From NCBI GenBank assembly GCA_947683425.1, contig CANTUQ010000073.1, positions 14,923,001 through 14,987,000 on the forward strand: a stretch of DNA of 64,000 bases. The letters are read 5' to 3'. Source of the DNA: Excoecaria cochinchinensis. Taxonomy: Eukaryota; Streptophyta; Magnoliopsida; Malpighiales; Euphorbiaceae. The notes below the pieces were generated by a model, which saw nothing but the letters and a program-made list of their open reading frames with translations, searched no databases and had not been told where the DNA came from. Numbering within the stretch: position 1 is the stretch's first letter; every line of letters begins with the position of its first letter. Of the stretch, positions 23,650 to 36,725 are shown piece by piece. The position numbers and the translations under genes were made by a program.

Positions 23650-24683
23650 GTTTTTATCAAGAAGATAAATCTGGATTTGCTATAGTTATAGTTTATGTTG
23701 ATGACTTAAATATAGTAGGGACTCCAGAAGAGATCTCTATAACTGCAGAATATTTGACAAAGGAGTTTTAATGAAAGATCTTGGAAAAATAAAATTTTAT
23801 CTTGAATTCAAGTTGAATATTTGCCAAAAAGGAATTCTTATGCATCAAGCAACTTATATTGAAAAAATCTTGAAACAATTTTATATGGATAAATCCTATC
23901 CATTAAGTATTCCAATGGTTGTTCATTCTCATTATGTCAAGAAAGATCATTTTCGTCCACAAGAAGATAACGAAGAGGTTCTTGGTCCTGAAATACCATA
24001 TCTCACTACAATAGGTGCACTTTTATATCTTGCAAATAACATTAGACCAAATATAATTTTTGCAATTAATTTGCTAGCAAGATTTAGTTATGCACCAACT
24101 TGAAGACACGGAATGGTGTAAAACATATTTTACGTTATCTTTGTGGCACTTCTAACATGTGTTTATTTTTTTCAAAAGAGCAAAGTCAGAATTAGCAGGC
24201 TATACTGATGCCGGGTATCTATCAGATCCTCATAAAACTCGATCACAAATAAGTTATGTGAACTGTGACACTGCTATTTCTTAGTGATATGTGAAGCAAA
24301 TAATCACTATTACTTTCTCAAATCATTCAAAAATATTGGCCATTCATGAAGCAAGTTGTGAATGTGTGTGGTTGAGATCCATAACCCAATACATTAAAGA
24401 AGAAAATGGGTTAGTGGTGGAGAACAAGCAAACAAAATTATATGAGGGTAATTAAGCATGTATCTCACAACTCAAAGGTGGCTATATAAAATAAGATAAA
24501 ACCAAACATATTTCACCAAAGTTTTTCTAAATTCATGAACTTATGAAGGAAGGACAAATTGATATTTGGAAAATTCGCTCAAGTGACAATCTAGTAGATT
24601 TGTTCACAAAAGCCCTACCAAGTTCAATTTTCAAGAAGGATATGTACAATATTGCAATGCGCCAATTGAAAGATTTAGTATGA
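23650..24683 (+). pseudogene. pol: copia reverse transcriptase C-terminus and RNase H
   Basis: The catalytic box YVDD is at 23694-23705 within IVYVDDLNIVGTPEE. The next part, from 23771, has KDLGK and GILMHQ...YIEKILKQFYMD, standard copia RT. IGALLYLAN and RPNIIFAINLLARFS follow. RNase H traces (AGYTDAGYLSDP, KTKH-like ISPKFF, SSDNLVDLFTKALP) lead to TGA at 24681-24683. Frameshifts lie near 23770 and 24105 and there are several stops. The upstream RT fingers and integrase are missing. Confidence 0.88.
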
Positions 24684-24815
24684 TTTATTCATTTTTGAGG
24701 GGAAGTAACTATGAATATTGTACTCTTTTTCCTTCGCTAAGTTTTTATCCCACTGGGTTTTTTTAGCAATATTTTAACGAGTCATTTTCATAGTATATAG
24801 TCATCCAAGGGTAAG

Positions 24816-25035
24816 TGTTGTGGAATATTAGAATATTCCTATTGGATGATTACCTTTAGTTATAATTAGACACTAAGTCTACTAGTATTATATTCCTAAT
24901 CAAATTCTAATACTAGGTTTTTGTACCTATAAATATGCTAGTTGTGAGCTATTAAAGAAACACAATAAAATTATCAGAGAATATATATTTCTCATTTCTC
25001 TCTATTTTTATTTTGATTTTACTTTTATTTATACT
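24816..25035 (+). repeat. 3' LTR of the copia element
   Basis: Starts TGTTGTGGAATATTAG after a purine-rich AAGGGTAAG. The last few bases differ from the 5' LTR, leaving a 1-2-bp uncertainty at the right edge. Confidence 0.8.
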
Positions 25036-25040
25036 TTTTG

Positions 25041-25503
25041 AAAATAAAATACAAAATTGAATTATAGCAATAATAAACTTAAAATTTAAATGACTATTGA
25101 ACACAACTGTAAGAAAACTTAAATGTTATAAAACAAATTTGCATCATAATATATATTTTTTTCCAATTTAATTATTTAATCGAATGCGAATAAGTGATTT
25201 ATCAATTAAAAAATTTAAAATGTGAAACTTTTCTTTGAGTATGTATAGGCAACAATGATAATATATATTTGATCAATATCACACAAAGATTATATAATAT
25301 TAAATTTAGGGCCGAAAAAAAATCGAAAAACTTCTAAAATGATTTAAAAAATCAAGTTCAAACCGACTTTAATGGTTAATTAGTTCAATTGGACGTGAAC
25401 TTTAATTTTTAAAATTATGGTTAATGTATTTAGACTTAGATTTAAGTTTATGGTTAACCAGCTAGTTAACAATTAACCGGTTTATATGTAATTTTACACA
25501 TAT
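25041..25503. other. AT-rich stretch, no gene seen
   Basis: Contains GGTTAACC-type words at about 25450-25490 that may be part of an old hAT derivative. Nothing else recognised. Confidence 0.35.
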
Positions 25504-25927
25504 TGTGACACCCTAAACTCGACTATAAAGAATCGAGTATTAAGTATTATATAATTGGTTTATTTAATTAATCTCAATGGTATTAATACTATTCTTTCCT
25601 ATTTGGTAGTCAATGCATATTTTTTCCCCTGAGTTGTTATCATTCTTATTGCGTAGTTACTATTTATTTAGTAAATTTTTTTGCATTATAACGGCCGTAA
25701 ATACTCTTATACCTCTTGCAAAATCAAACTCAAACACTCCTAATACATGCATATCATTCTCAACCTCCAATAGTACCAACCATCATCTCAACTTATACAA
25801 TTTCATCCTACAACCACATTTCCGAAAATAACAACATTAAATATATAAACATAATTAACCTTTGTAATTCTTTTAAAGTTATACACAATATTTCTCTAAG
25901 TTCACAACTTTAAAAATATATACATGC
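25504..25927 (+). repeat. LTR-like fragment (TGTGACACCCTAAACTCG start) interrupted by element A
   Basis: The start TGTGACACCCTAAAC is typical of long Ty3/gypsy LTRs. The sequence runs only 424 bp before the Ogre-type LTR begins at 25928, preceded by CATGC, the predicted left copy of element A's target site. The remainder should lie beyond the right end of the window. Confidence 0.45.
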
Positions 25928-27002
25928 TGTGACGTGTGCTGAATCAGCGTGTGTCCCCAGAAGCCCACTTTTGGTCCGAGAGAGTTCGCGTTTAGATCTT
26001 GGATAACATGAGATATTTTGAAATCTCTACCCAATAGAATATTGGCAAAGTTCATATAATCCTATGAAACGTTTAGGCACTTTTGAGATATTTTAGAGTC
26101 GCCACCCAATTTAAAATTGGGAAAGTTCGTCTAACATCTGGGGTTTAAACAAGAGAAAAATTCGGAACTTCACTCTTCTTAATGTCTTGGTTAATTATAA
26201 ATGGATTTTTATTATTAAATTTCCATCTCTCTCTCACACGTCATGCAATTTAATTAACGCGCACATCAAGTATCGATGAAAGCAATAAAACAATAAATAA
26301 ACAAAACACAAAATAAATTACATGATGAAAATTGGGACAAAAATACAATTCCCCAAAATATAAAATTAAATAAACAAATTCAACTAAATAAATAACATAT
26401 ATAAATCGGGGTATTTATTTAGGAACAGTAACATTGGTTTATTTATGCACACTTAAAAATTGAAGAGCTATTTTTAGGTATTATTGAGAAAACCGGAGAT
26501 GAGTGATCCCATTTTATGAAAATTAACTCTCCTTTTAAAAGTAAAATTTATTGGTTAAAAATTAGGACATTGATCCTGTTTTATTGAAAAAAATCAAATT
26601 TATTAATAAAAATATTTTTTTGATTTTCTTTCTAATGTGCAAAACATAAGATAATCTTACAAATTACACTAAATAATAAAATAAAGGAAAAATAAAAAAA
26701 AATAACTAAAATAATAAAAACATAAACCAAACAAAAAAAAGAAGCCTCCGATCTCTTAGATATACTCATTTGCTCGTAAGAACGCTTAAACAAGGAAAAA
26801 AAAAGAATTATAGACAAAATAAAACAAAATAAAATTAATGTTTGCAAATAAATTTGAAAAATAAATCAAATCACATAAAATAATAAAAATAAATATTACA
26901 TGGCAAAATAATACTAAAATCATGCAAAAATACATATCACGCGAATATGGATCGAAAAGCATCGAAAACGGGATAAAATAGGTTAAGAGGCACAAAAAGA
27001 CA

Positions 27003-27090
27003 AAATAGGGGGTGAGGGGCGGCCACCCCACGAGGGGCGGGCGGGCAGGCCAGCCCTCACTTCCTTCTCGCCCCTCGTGGGCAGGAAAGT
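27003..27090. repeat. GC-rich palindromic island, U5 side of element A LTR
   Basis: Repeats of GAGGGGCGG and GGGCAGGCC with their complements in AT-rich surroundings. CACGAGGGGCGG also occurs in the U3-side island of the same LTR. Confidence 0.75.
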
Positions 27091-27631
27091 GAGAAAAGCC
27101 TAGAACGTTTTTGTTTTATTTTTTTCTCAAATTTTCATCAAAAATAATATTATTTCATGTGATTTTATGTGGTTTTACATAATTTCATGCTATATGAATG
27201 GAAAAAACCCCTAAATTAACTTAAGCCACATGCAAAAACAAAAAATAAATAGATTATTCACATAAAACACTAAGCTTTAAGAACATACAACAATGGTGAA
27301 AAAATAAAGAAAAAAATAATAAAAGAATGTAATTGAGCCCAGAAATTTACTCTCAGAAAAGTAAGCAATTAGAAAGATGAATCGTAATTCGTTTCTTTGT
27401 CAAGATTCGCAAGAATCTGATGTCAAAAATAAGAAGAAATTTGAGTCTCTCTCTCCCTAAAAAAACTCAAAAAACTTATTTGAAAAAACAATGAACAATC
27501 TTCAATTTTAAGAAAAGATAATCGATTTCTCTATCTTAAACACTATTCTCAGATCAAAGATTGAAATTCTGATGAAAATAAGAAGAAGAAAAATTGTTTT
27601 CTCTTTTCCTTAAGAAATCTAAAAATCATAG

Positions 27632-29798
27632 TATGACGCACGCACAACCCGATCGGCCTCGAAAACCTGCTTTTAGGGCCCGAGAGGGTTTGCATCTTTA
27701 GATTTTGGGTAACATGAGATATTTTGAAATCTCTACCCAATAAAATATTGGGAAAATTTATCTGATCCCATAAAACTTTTAGGTACTTTTGAGATATTTT
27801 GGAGTTGGCACCCAATTTACAAGAAATTGAGAAAGTTTGTCTAAGTTCAGAGATCTAAACCAGAGAGTGGTTCGGAACTTTACTTTTATTAATGTTTTGG
27901 TTAATTATAAATGAGTTTTTTAATTACTAAATTTTCATCTCATCTCACACGATGATGCATTTAAAACAAAGCGCAAATTCAAGCAACGAGAAAAGCCGTA
28001 AAAAATGATAAATTAAATAAAATAAAAAACAAATTACAAAAATACAATTCCCCAAAATAAAAAATTAAAATAAATAAATAAATGACAAAATCAAATAAAA
28101 ACATACATAAATCGGAATATTTATTTGGAATATGAACATTGATTTTTTCATGTTCACTTAAAAAATTAAAGAGTTATTTTTGGGTGAATTTGGGAAAACA
28201 GGGATGAGTGATTGCATTTTGAGGAAATTAACTCTTCTTTTATAAGTGAATTTTCTTGGTTAAAATTAGAACATTGGTCCCATTTTATTAGAAAAAATTT
28301 TAATTTATTAATAAAAATATTTTTGTGTGAATTTCTTTTTAACGTGCGTAAAATAAATAATTTTATTACAAGTTAAACTAAAATTATAGACAAAAAGCAA
28401 AAATAAAGAAAAATAATAAAAAGGATAAATCAAACCAAAAAAGGTGACTTTGTTCTCTGGATCCCCTCATTTGCTCGTAGAAATGCTAAAAAAAAAGGGA
28501 AATTGTAGACAAAATAAAAACAAAATAAAATTAATGTTAGCAAATAAATCTAAAAATCAATTAAATCAAATAAAATAATAAAAAATTATCTCATAAAATA
28601 ATAAAAATAAATAAATATTTGCAAAATAATATTAAAATCATGCAAAAGAACGCATGCCACGCGAAAACGGATCAAAAAGGATTGAAAACGGGGCAAAACG
28701 GAGCAAAATACACTAAAAGACGAAATAGGGGTGTTGAGGGGTGGCTGGCCATGAGGGGTGGGCAGGCCGCCCCTCACCTCCTTCCCACCCCTTGTGGGCA
28801 AGGAAGGAAGCAAGAACGTGTTTTCTTTTGTTTTGTCAAATATCCGCCAAAAACAACATTATTTCATGTAATTTAATGTGGTTTTACATGATTTCATGGC
28901 ATATTAATGCAAAAAACTTTTAAAACAACTCAAATCAAGAACAAAAAAAAACAAATCAATCGATTGATCACATAAAATTTTCAGTTTAAATAACATGCAA
29001 CGATGGTGAAAAAATAAAGAAAAAATAATAAAAAAATGCAATTGGACCCAGAAATTTACCCTAGAATTGTCGATCTGGATGAATTGAATTGTGAATTATT
29101 TTTCTTATCAAAATCTACAAGATTCAAACTAAAAAAAAGAAAAAGAACATAAGTTTTTCTCTCTAAAAACTTAAGAAATTATTTGAACAAAAGGAAGAAA
29201 ATTTTACAACTTTAAGAAAAGAGAATTGATTTCTCTATCTCAAGTATTGTTTTTTGATTAAAAACAAAAGATTTCTAGAAGAAAAATCAAGAAGAAAATC
29301 ATTTTAATCTCTCTCAAAAATTCCGAAAAATCAAATCCGAAGTTCCTTTTTTTCTTTCTCGCTCTAAAATAAATAATCTATTTTGTCCCTCTCTCCCAAA
29401 AAATAAGATTTTAGGAAAACGTTGAAATTAAATTCAAAATTAAATTCCATTATTTTTGGGGAACAAAAATGCCACAGAGGGGAAGAAGTGACGAGGGGCG
29501 GGCAAGCCACTTCTCGCCCTTTGAGGGGCAAGCAGGGGGCAGGCCGCCCCCTGAGGGGTGGACAGGGGTAGGTCGCCCCAAAAATATATATATATATATT
29601 TTTTAGGAACTTGATAAAAAAATATCACTTTTCACTTTTTCGCCTGTGAACAGGCATTAATTTAATCACTGGGTAACTCTAATATTGGCTGACTCGGGGA
29701 TAAGAAAATATCAATTTCCACATTTTCGCCTATGAACAGGCATTAATTTCATCATTGGGTAACCCTGATCTAAGCTGACTTGGGACTCGGTGTCTACA
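27632..29798 (-). repeat. solo Ogre-type LTR inside element A's 3' LTR
   Basis: On the minus strand it runs TGTAGACACCGAGTCCC ... GTGCGTCATA; the final CA is CATA through one change. Perfect target duplication CATAG at 27627-27631 and 29799-29803. Islands at 28731-28805 and 29478-29580 both carry GGGCAGGCCGCCCC. Confidence 0.9.
29478..29580. repeat. GC-rich island, U3 side of solo LTR 27632-29798
   Basis: Clusters of GAGGGGCGGGCAAGCC and GGGCAGGCCGCCCC (29537-29550). The last 14-mer is also at 28760-28773 in the U5-side island. Confidence 0.8.
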
Positions 29799-30017
29799 CA
29801 TAGAAAATCTTTTCTTTCCCTCTCTAAAAATTCTATTTATATTATTCTTGAATTAAACCTAGAGATTTTAGGAAAAAATCATGTTGATTTAATCTAAACT
29901 TCCTATTTTAAAATAAAAACCCGAAATTATTCCTTAAAAATCTCGAAAATCAGTGTTAGAATCAAATTCAAAATCAAATTCCTTGATTTTTGGGGGCAAA
30001 ATGCGTAACTTGAGCTA

Positions 30018-30235
30018 GCAGGTGACGAGGGGCAGCCTCCTCGCATGGCCCGCCCCTCACAAGGGGCAGGCATATGTGCAAGGGGCACTCCCTCGCGTGG
30101 CCTGTCCCTACGTGGGGCAGGCGCACGCGCAAGGGGCGCCCTTGTGCGCAGCTCGCCCCTGTGGTGGCCGAGCATCGCTCGAGGGGTGGACCCCATCAGT
30201 TCGCCCCTGAAGGGGCGAGCACGAGGGGCGGCCTG
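30018..30235. repeat. GC-rich island, U3 side of element A LTR
   Basis: About ten AGGGGC / GCCCCT motifs arranged as short inverted pairs over 218 bp, in otherwise AT-rich DNA. ORFs predicted here come only from base composition. Confidence 0.8.
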
Positions 30236-30364
30236 CACAAATTTTATTCTTTTTAAAGGAATTTGACAAGAAAATATCACTTTTAACCTTCTTGCTTGTG
30301 AATAGGCATTAATTTCATCACTGGGTAACCCTGATTTGGGCTGTCTCAAGACCCGGTATCTACA

Positions 30365-30384
30365 GTTGCCCCCAATTTTGGGGA
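30365..30384 (-). other. polypurine tract of element A
   Basis: On the minus strand CCCCAAAATTGGGGGCAAC lies directly before the LTR start TGTAGATACC. The corresponding site of element B (57301-57320) has the same TGGGGGCAAC core. Confidence 0.8.
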
Positions 30385-30457
30385 AGCTAGTGAATGGGTG
30401 CCTAGGTGAGCCAAAAGTTAGAGAAAAAGAAAAGAGCGCGTACTTGAGGCTGCCACC

Positions 30458-32984
30458 TGTGACTCGCGCCAAATCTTGGGAGCCCCAAAAACCCGCTTTT
30501 ACGGTATTCCAGAGAGGTTCATGAAACTTGCAAGAGATTATAAGGGTATCTATTTTGGGCAATAAGGAGGTGTTTTGGAGTCACCACCCAATAAGACATT
30601 GGGAAAGGTCATCTAGCCTCACTGAGCCTAAGAAAGCGCATGTGTGTCTATTTTGGACAATCAGAAATATTTTGGAATCCTCATTCCAACAAAATATTGG
30701 AAAGATTCATCTAATCTCATGAAACCTAAGACGATGCATATATGTCTATTTTGGGCTAGCCAGAGATATTTTGGAATCCCTTTTCCAATGGAACATTGGA
30801 AAGGTTCATCTAACCTCATGGAGTCTAAGACAATGCAACTTAGACCTATTTTGGGCAACAATAGATATTTTGGAATTTCCTCTCTAATAGAACATTGGAA
30901 AGGTTTATCTAACCTCGTTGAGCCTAAGACCAGAGATGGTTTGGGACTTCCCATTTATTCATACCTTAATTAAATTATGATTGAGTTTTAGAATTTAATC
31001 TTTCATCTCATTTTCTCATTCAGTTCAATGCAATAATTAAAGCGCATGTCGATCACATAATGAAAGTGATAAATAAAACAAGATTAAAATAAGGAAAATA
31101 AAAAATGCAATAAATTACAACAAAACTAAGGGCGAAATACAACCCCCAATGTAAATAAAATGTAAATCATACATAAAATAGGGTATTCGTTAAAAGATGA
31201 AGATGTTGGTCTACGCATGCATGTTTAGAGAGAAATAAGGTTAAAATGTCTATTTTGTTTTGACAGGAAAAAATCAGGACATTGGTCCTATTTTATTTAG
31301 GAAAATCCCATTTATTTCTAGAAATATTTAGCCATTTATACATTAATGAGCTCGAAATAATATTCAATGAAATAAAAATTGAAACTTACAATAAAAGGAA
31401 ATAAGATAAAGAAATGAACCCAATCGAAGTTCCCGAATCGTTCCGGTGAGATCTCCATTTCTCAATACCCCAAACTCAAAAAAAAAAACAATCAGGCTCA
31501 CAAAAAGCAGAGAATGCGTTAGCAAAATAATCAAACAACAATAAGCATGATAAAATAAATAAAGATGGAGAATCTATAAAAAATCATCATGGAAAATAAG
31601 GATAAATAGAGTAAAAAAGACAGAAGAAAGAAAATAAGGAAAATGAGGAAGAAAGGCCCAGGGACGGCCCACATCATGTGAGCGACGGCCGTCCTTGGGC
31701 CGACCGATGGGCGGAGGCTGAGTTCCGCGACGGCCCGTCTCTCGGGTGAGCGACGGTCGTGGTCATCCTTGAGCCCGTGGTCATCTCTGATCCGGGAAAA
31801 TACAGAAAATTCTAATTAAAATTTTGATTTTCACATTAAAAATTACCTTTTTCAAACAAGTCAATCACAAATAAATTAATATGAAACTATAAAGTGAATT
31901 AGAGGTTGATCCATAATAATTACCCTCGGAATATTACCTTCTGAAGGCGAATGTCGCGTGATTTCTGCCATTGAATTTTACAAGGAATAATCAACAATGT
32001 GTAATTTCGGGGGGTTTTCACCGCAAAATTGTATTTTTGAAATTAGATCAAGAAAAGAAAATTACATTTTTCCTTCTCGAATATTTTGTTGCAATTATAA
32101 ATGCTAAAAAAAAATCTAAATCGAGCAAGAATGAATTGATTTCGTTTTCTCGGATTCGCCTTTGTTTAAAAGAGATTTGAAGAAAATTCTTGATAAAAAT
32201 AAAATAAAGAAACTCTTTCGGAATTTTAGTAAGAAGCCTTCAATATCTGATGAAAATTGCTAACCCTTAAAAATGAACCTTAGCCCCATATTTAGAGGTT
32301 AAGGAAAATAATTCAAATTCTTTTAAATTTTAAATTTGAATTTGAAAAAAATTTATGAAATCAGAATCAAAACCGATTGATTTGCAGAATATTTCCAAAA
32401 TCAAATCCGAAATTTGAAAATATTTGAAAAGATTTGGAAATCCCTAAAAAATCTTGGAAGGATATCTTAAAATCTTGGGCAAATCTTAGAAAATCCGGTG
32501 GGATCACGAGCAGATCCCCGACCGAGTCCGATGGGTGTTGGTCGCGAAGGCACGCCGAGCGGCAGGCCACTCAACAAAACATGGGCAACGAGAGACAGCC
32601 GTCGCTTGCGAGGGATAGGCATCTCTTGCATGAGCGACGGGCATCACTCCCTACGAGAGGCAAGCCCTCTCATGCGAGAGACGGGCATCGCTCCTGTGAG
32701 AGACGGGCCCGTACCACACGAGTGATGGGGCTCCACTCGCGTGAGGAGAGGTCGTCTCTCAGAGCGAGTGATGGCTACCCTCTACCTGTCGGTCAACCAA
32801 AATCCATATTTTCCCCCTAGCAAGCTCCTCCTAACACCCAGAAGCTTCCTATTATCGAAAATCTTTAATCCTTGTGAATTCAAAGGGTGAAAGTCCATAA
32901 CCTTCGTCCATTTGCCCGGAAATGGGCATTGATATCTTCATCGGGTAACTCTGATTTGGACTGCCTCAGGACCCGGTGTCTGCA
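30458..32984 (-). repeat. solo Ogre-type LTR in element A's 3' UTR
   Basis: On the minus strand it runs TGCAGACACCGGGTCC ... GGCGCGAGTCACA, with perfect target duplication CCACC at 30453-30457 and 32985-32989. It has GC islands at 32499-32790 and 31655-31795, both with GAGCGACGG motifs. Near the U5 end are four ~100-bp repeats. Confidence 0.9.
30540..30960. repeat. ~100-bp tandem repeat, four copies
   Basis: Units share CTATTTTGGGC, ATATTTTGGAAT, AACATTGGAAAGGTTCATCTAACCTC and a GAGCCTAAGAC ending. Other copies of this LTR type carry two or three units at the same place. Confidence 0.85.
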
Positions 32985-34199
32985 CCACCTTCTTGCTGTG
33001 TTCATGGTTTAATGACCCAAAATATACCCTAGATGGATTGGATGTGTCTAGGGCACAATGGTGGCCGAAAAGGCGTAACTGGAAGGGTAAAGTGGTAAAG
33101 TGAATAATAGGACATAATTGGTATTAAGTAAAAAGGCTAAGGAAAAATTGGTCATTTTACATCTATGGATTAAATTGCATAGAATCATAATTATTGTATG
33201 TTAATATATGAATAATAATAAATTACAAGACAAATATGTGAATTGATGGAAGTCCTAGACCAAAAAGCAAAAGCAAAAGTGTGCACCAATCACAAATTGA
33301 CACACACTTAGAGTCTAGAAAAATGAAGAAAGATGAAGTAATGTGAAGAGAATTTATTAGCCTATAAATTGGCCATTTAGGACATCAAAAAGAGGGTGGG
33401 AAAATCCAGCAAATTCCACTACAAAAGCAAACCTAAAATCTACTCTATTATATGTTCAAAGGAATTCTAAGATAAGTTCAATGATCTCAAAGGCAAGTGA
33501 GCTAGCAAGGTGAGGATTATTATGTTTATAATTAAATTTTTTTCTACTTACTAGAGCTATACGTTAGGAAGTGATATGGAGATATTTGACATGGAATTTT
33601 GGTGACTTTTATTGAGGATTTCTAACAAGAAGAGGATAGTATAGAAGGTGGGATACAAAAAGGAGTTTGGAAAAGAATTGGAGCAAAAACAGGTTTGGGA
33701 TTTATGTGTTTTACGTACCTTTAATCATTAAAATGTTATCTTGATATATATATGGATATTTCATGTGAAATTGAGTTGAATTGTGTTGATGATTGTTGTG
33801 AAATTGATTGAATTGGAAAAGTTGAATTTTAAGGAGAAACTCTGCCAATATTTAGTCAAACCTTTAGGCATTGTTTTGGGCATAAGTTGAATTATACAAT
33901 TCCAAATTGCATGATTTTAGTTGGGTTGGAAATATAAGACATATATATACATCTTTGATAGAAATAACCATGACCTTATTCTGACTTTAGGATGCTCAAA
34001 ATGGAGCTCAAAGTTGACAAAGGGATTTTACCGCCTCAATGGGAGCAGTTCGAATTGTTTAGATCATATCTAGAGTTATAGTGATCCAAATGACCCGAAA
34101 TTATAGCCATTAGAAATTTAACATCTTGGGGAATATTGTTTAAGAAGACCACTTTGATTTAAAATTCCACTTTCTATCTCATTTTTAATGCACAAGGAG

Positions 34200-34345
34200 A
34201 GGGTCAGGATCTACCTTGATGCAGGTCTTGTCAAGAGTCATGACTATCGTCATGACTTGGCACGATTGGGCTCTGTCACGAGTCACGACAATTGTCATGA
34301 CTTGTGACAACAGGCCCTTATCATGAGTCGTGACATGGGGCACGA
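34200..34345. repeat. palindrome cluster in family F LTR
   Basis: Five or more variants of GTCATGAC / GTCACGAGTCACGAC / GTCGTGAC in 145 bp. Confidence 0.75.
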
Positions 34346-34540
34346 TTCGTGACAGCCTTCTTTCCTTCCTTTTGTTTTCTTTAGATTTATTTGTTCCATA
34401 TATCCAATTCTCAAGTTAAGATTTGCAATTGTAACCTTAATATATTATAATATAATGAATGGGACTCCTTGAAACGTGAGAATGGAATGGGAAACGTGAT
34501 TAAATGTATTATAATATATTATAATCTTATTTATAACATA

Positions 34541-34544
<4 letters not shown>

Positions 34545-34585
<41 letters not shown>
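34545..34585. repeat. (TA)n microsatellite
   Basis: About 20 TA units. Confidence 0.95.
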
Positions 34586-34587
<2 letters not shown>

Positions 34588-35330
34588 AAATATGTATTTA
34601 GATGGAATATACGGAACCAAGTGCTATTTTATTTAATGATATTATTTATGGAATTTGCATGATAAAATAATTTGATTAATTTGTTCATGACATGGAAATT
34701 GAAATGAATGGTACCCATTTGAATTTAATTATGATTAAAGTGAATTTATAAAAAATTAAATTAGTCGCCTGCTTGTGTCCGGGTTGTGGATAAATAGGCA
34801 TGTCTATAGGGACCTTAAATGTTGCAGCCTACTGTTATGTTCTGTTGGCCCCATTTGGGTCATTATTTCGGCCACATTTGGGTCTTCTGTCGGTCCCGTT
34901 TAGGTCACCTTCTGTCACATAAATGTAAATAATTAATTAAAATAAATTTGTACCTACGGGTACTTACTATTCTGTATTCCCGTTATCCACTTCCTTAGGC
35001 ATTGCAGGCTATTTTGTATATGACAAATGGATACGTGTTATATTGAACATACTGGTTATGAATGTTACTGTGCATAATTGTTAAGGATAAATGTAAATAC
35101 CTCTACATGATAAAGCAAGTTATATAAAGTATGCTTATAGCATGCAATTATTTATATATATGTGTGTATGTATACTCTATGATTCTGACTAGTTATTTAT
35201 GTCTTCTTAATTATTTAACCATGTTCTTTGACAATAAATATTTGATTATGCAAAGACATGTATGATCATTTCTGTGTGCATGCATTTGACGACTTCTGTG
35301 AGAGGTCGTTCACATCCTGTTTATAGCTTA

Positions 35331-35351
35331 GCACGAGTGTTCTATCCGTGC
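35331..35351 (+). promoter_or_regulatory. conserved LTR hairpin (family F)
   Basis: Stem GCACG / CGTGC with an 11-nt loop, preceded by CTTA and followed by AGGTAT. Confidence 0.6.
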
Positions 35352-35867
35352 AGGTATCGAAGGTAGGATGTGTCGCCAAGGACATTCCGCATCAGTCAAG
35401 GCCAATGAGTCTATAGGAGTACTTTAGATAGATTTTGTAATTGTTATTTGTAATGTAATTGGAATCTTTTTCAGTAATAAATGATATGTATGGAATATGA
35501 TTAATGTGAAGAGTATTTTACAAGAAATGTGTGAGAAAGTATTTTATATTGAAAGAAATTTTATAATTCAGTTATTCATTATTTGATACTGTTCCTATTG
35601 TATTTCGTGTGGTGGCATCCTTCACTCGGCGTTGCATACGAGCAATGTTATTATACGGTTTGCTACGTATCGAAAAGGGGTGTTACACATGGAGTCATGG
35701 TGGATTTTTGATCAACGCCCATTTGCTGATGTGTTGAGCCACTCTTTTGGTGGTCGATCGATGTTATCTTGTTGGTGTTTCAAATCCCCATTGTTTTGAT
35801 GTTGGATAGATGCCCCCTGAAGAGATGGTTGTTCCTTGGAGAACAGTTTTGTGATTTAAATTGCGAA

Positions 35868-36400
35868 TATCATCCTCTTGGATTACACCGAGTCATTTTC
35901 TAGACTTCCAAAGTGCGGATATCATCCTCTTGGATTGCACCGAGTCATTTTCTAGACTTTAAAAGTGCGGATATCATCCTCTTGGATTGCATCAATTTGT
36001 TATCTAGACTACAAAGTGCGGACATTTTTGAAACTTACCGAGTCATTATCTAGACTACAAAGTGATTATCATCCTCTTGGATTACACTGAGTCATTATCT
36101 AAACTATAAAGTGCAGAATTCTTAAAACTCACCGAGTCATTATCTAGACTACAAAGTGATTATCATCATCTTGGATTGCACTGAGTTGTTATCTAGACTA
36201 CAAAGTGTAGACATTCTTAAAACTCACCGAGTCGTTATCTAGACTACAAAGTGCAGACATTCTTAAAACTCACCGAGTCGTTATCTAGACTACAAAGCAC
36301 AAATATTCCTGAATTTCACCGAGTCATTATCTAGACTACAAAGTGATTATGATCCTCTCGGATTACACCGAGTCGTTATCTAGACTACAAAGTATAGATA
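35868..36400. repeat. tandem-repeat block in element A's 3' UTR
   Basis: About ten units built from ACCGAGTCATTATCTAGACT + ACAAAGTG, alternating with a TTATCATCCTCTTGGATTAC part or an ACATTCTTAAAACTC part (about 45-60 bp). It lies between the accessory genes and the polypurine tract, the place where Ogre elements are known to hold satellite-like repeats. Confidence 0.9.
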
Positions 36401-36725
36401 TTCTTGAATCGGCTTTGGCATCTAACCATTTGTTACAGTGTTTAGCCTTAGTTGTTTCCCGAATAAAGAAATTTCCATTAATTAGTGTGTCAATTTATTT
36501 TGACGAGTTATTTGAGAGTTTATCTTTTGTAAGGTTTTATTTGTTTCTCTATTATCATCTGTCATTTTATTATTTGTGATTCATCATTTTTATTCTTATT
36601 CCTTTTATCTGCCTCATATTAAGGTGCATTAAGATGCGAAGTATAATAAAGGTCATTTACATACAAGCCATTTAGTTTTGTACATAAATCAAATCTAAAG
36701 GACAATGAATCTCCCTGAACATCAG

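Larger units (their letters stand above)
19915..25035 (+). mobile_element. decayed Ty1/copia retrotransposon
   Basis: Two ~220-bp LTRs (19915-20135, 24816-25035) share TGTTGTGGAATATT starts and about 200 bp of aligned sequence. TTTTG flanks both sides (19910-19914, 25036-25040). The interior has a copia RT/RNase H pseudogene near the 3' end, AT-rich non-coding sequence from 20140 to 23650 and a duplicated 3' UTR. No gag, protease or integrase is recognisable. Confidence 0.82.
25928..30364 (-). repeat. 3' LTR of element A (split by a solo LTR)
   Basis: On the minus strand it starts TGTAGATACCGGGTC and ends CACGTCACA. Removing 27632-29798 and one CATAG leaves about 2.27 kb. It has GC-rich islands at 30018-30235 (U3 side) and 27003-27090 (U5 side), a minus TATAAATAG near 29833-29841, and ~100-bp repeats containing TGGCGACTC near the 25928 end. 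Confidence 0.85.
33008..35687 (+). repeat. solo LTR, Tekay-like family F
   Basis: Starts TTTAATGACCCAAAATATACC (the related copy at 53498 has TGTAATGACCC, so G became T) and ends GGGGTGTTACA. Perfect target duplication CATGG at 33003-33007 and 35688-35692. TATAAAT at 33363-33369, a GTCATGAC-type palindrome cluster at 34200-34345 and a conserved hairpin at 35331-35351. Confidence 0.9.

Noticed and set aside
29927..30562. Minus-strand ORF of 211 residues rich in Arg and Pro
   Set aside because: It spans an LTR, a GC island and the 3' UTR of element A; composition effect only.
30458..32984. 3' LTR of element A
   Set aside because: It has its own CCACC duplication and lies after element A's polypurine tract in the 3' UTR.
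35868..36400. CRISPR-like array of regularly spaced repeats
   Set aside because: Units are diverged and adjoining, without unique spacers, in a plant retroelement 3' UTR.
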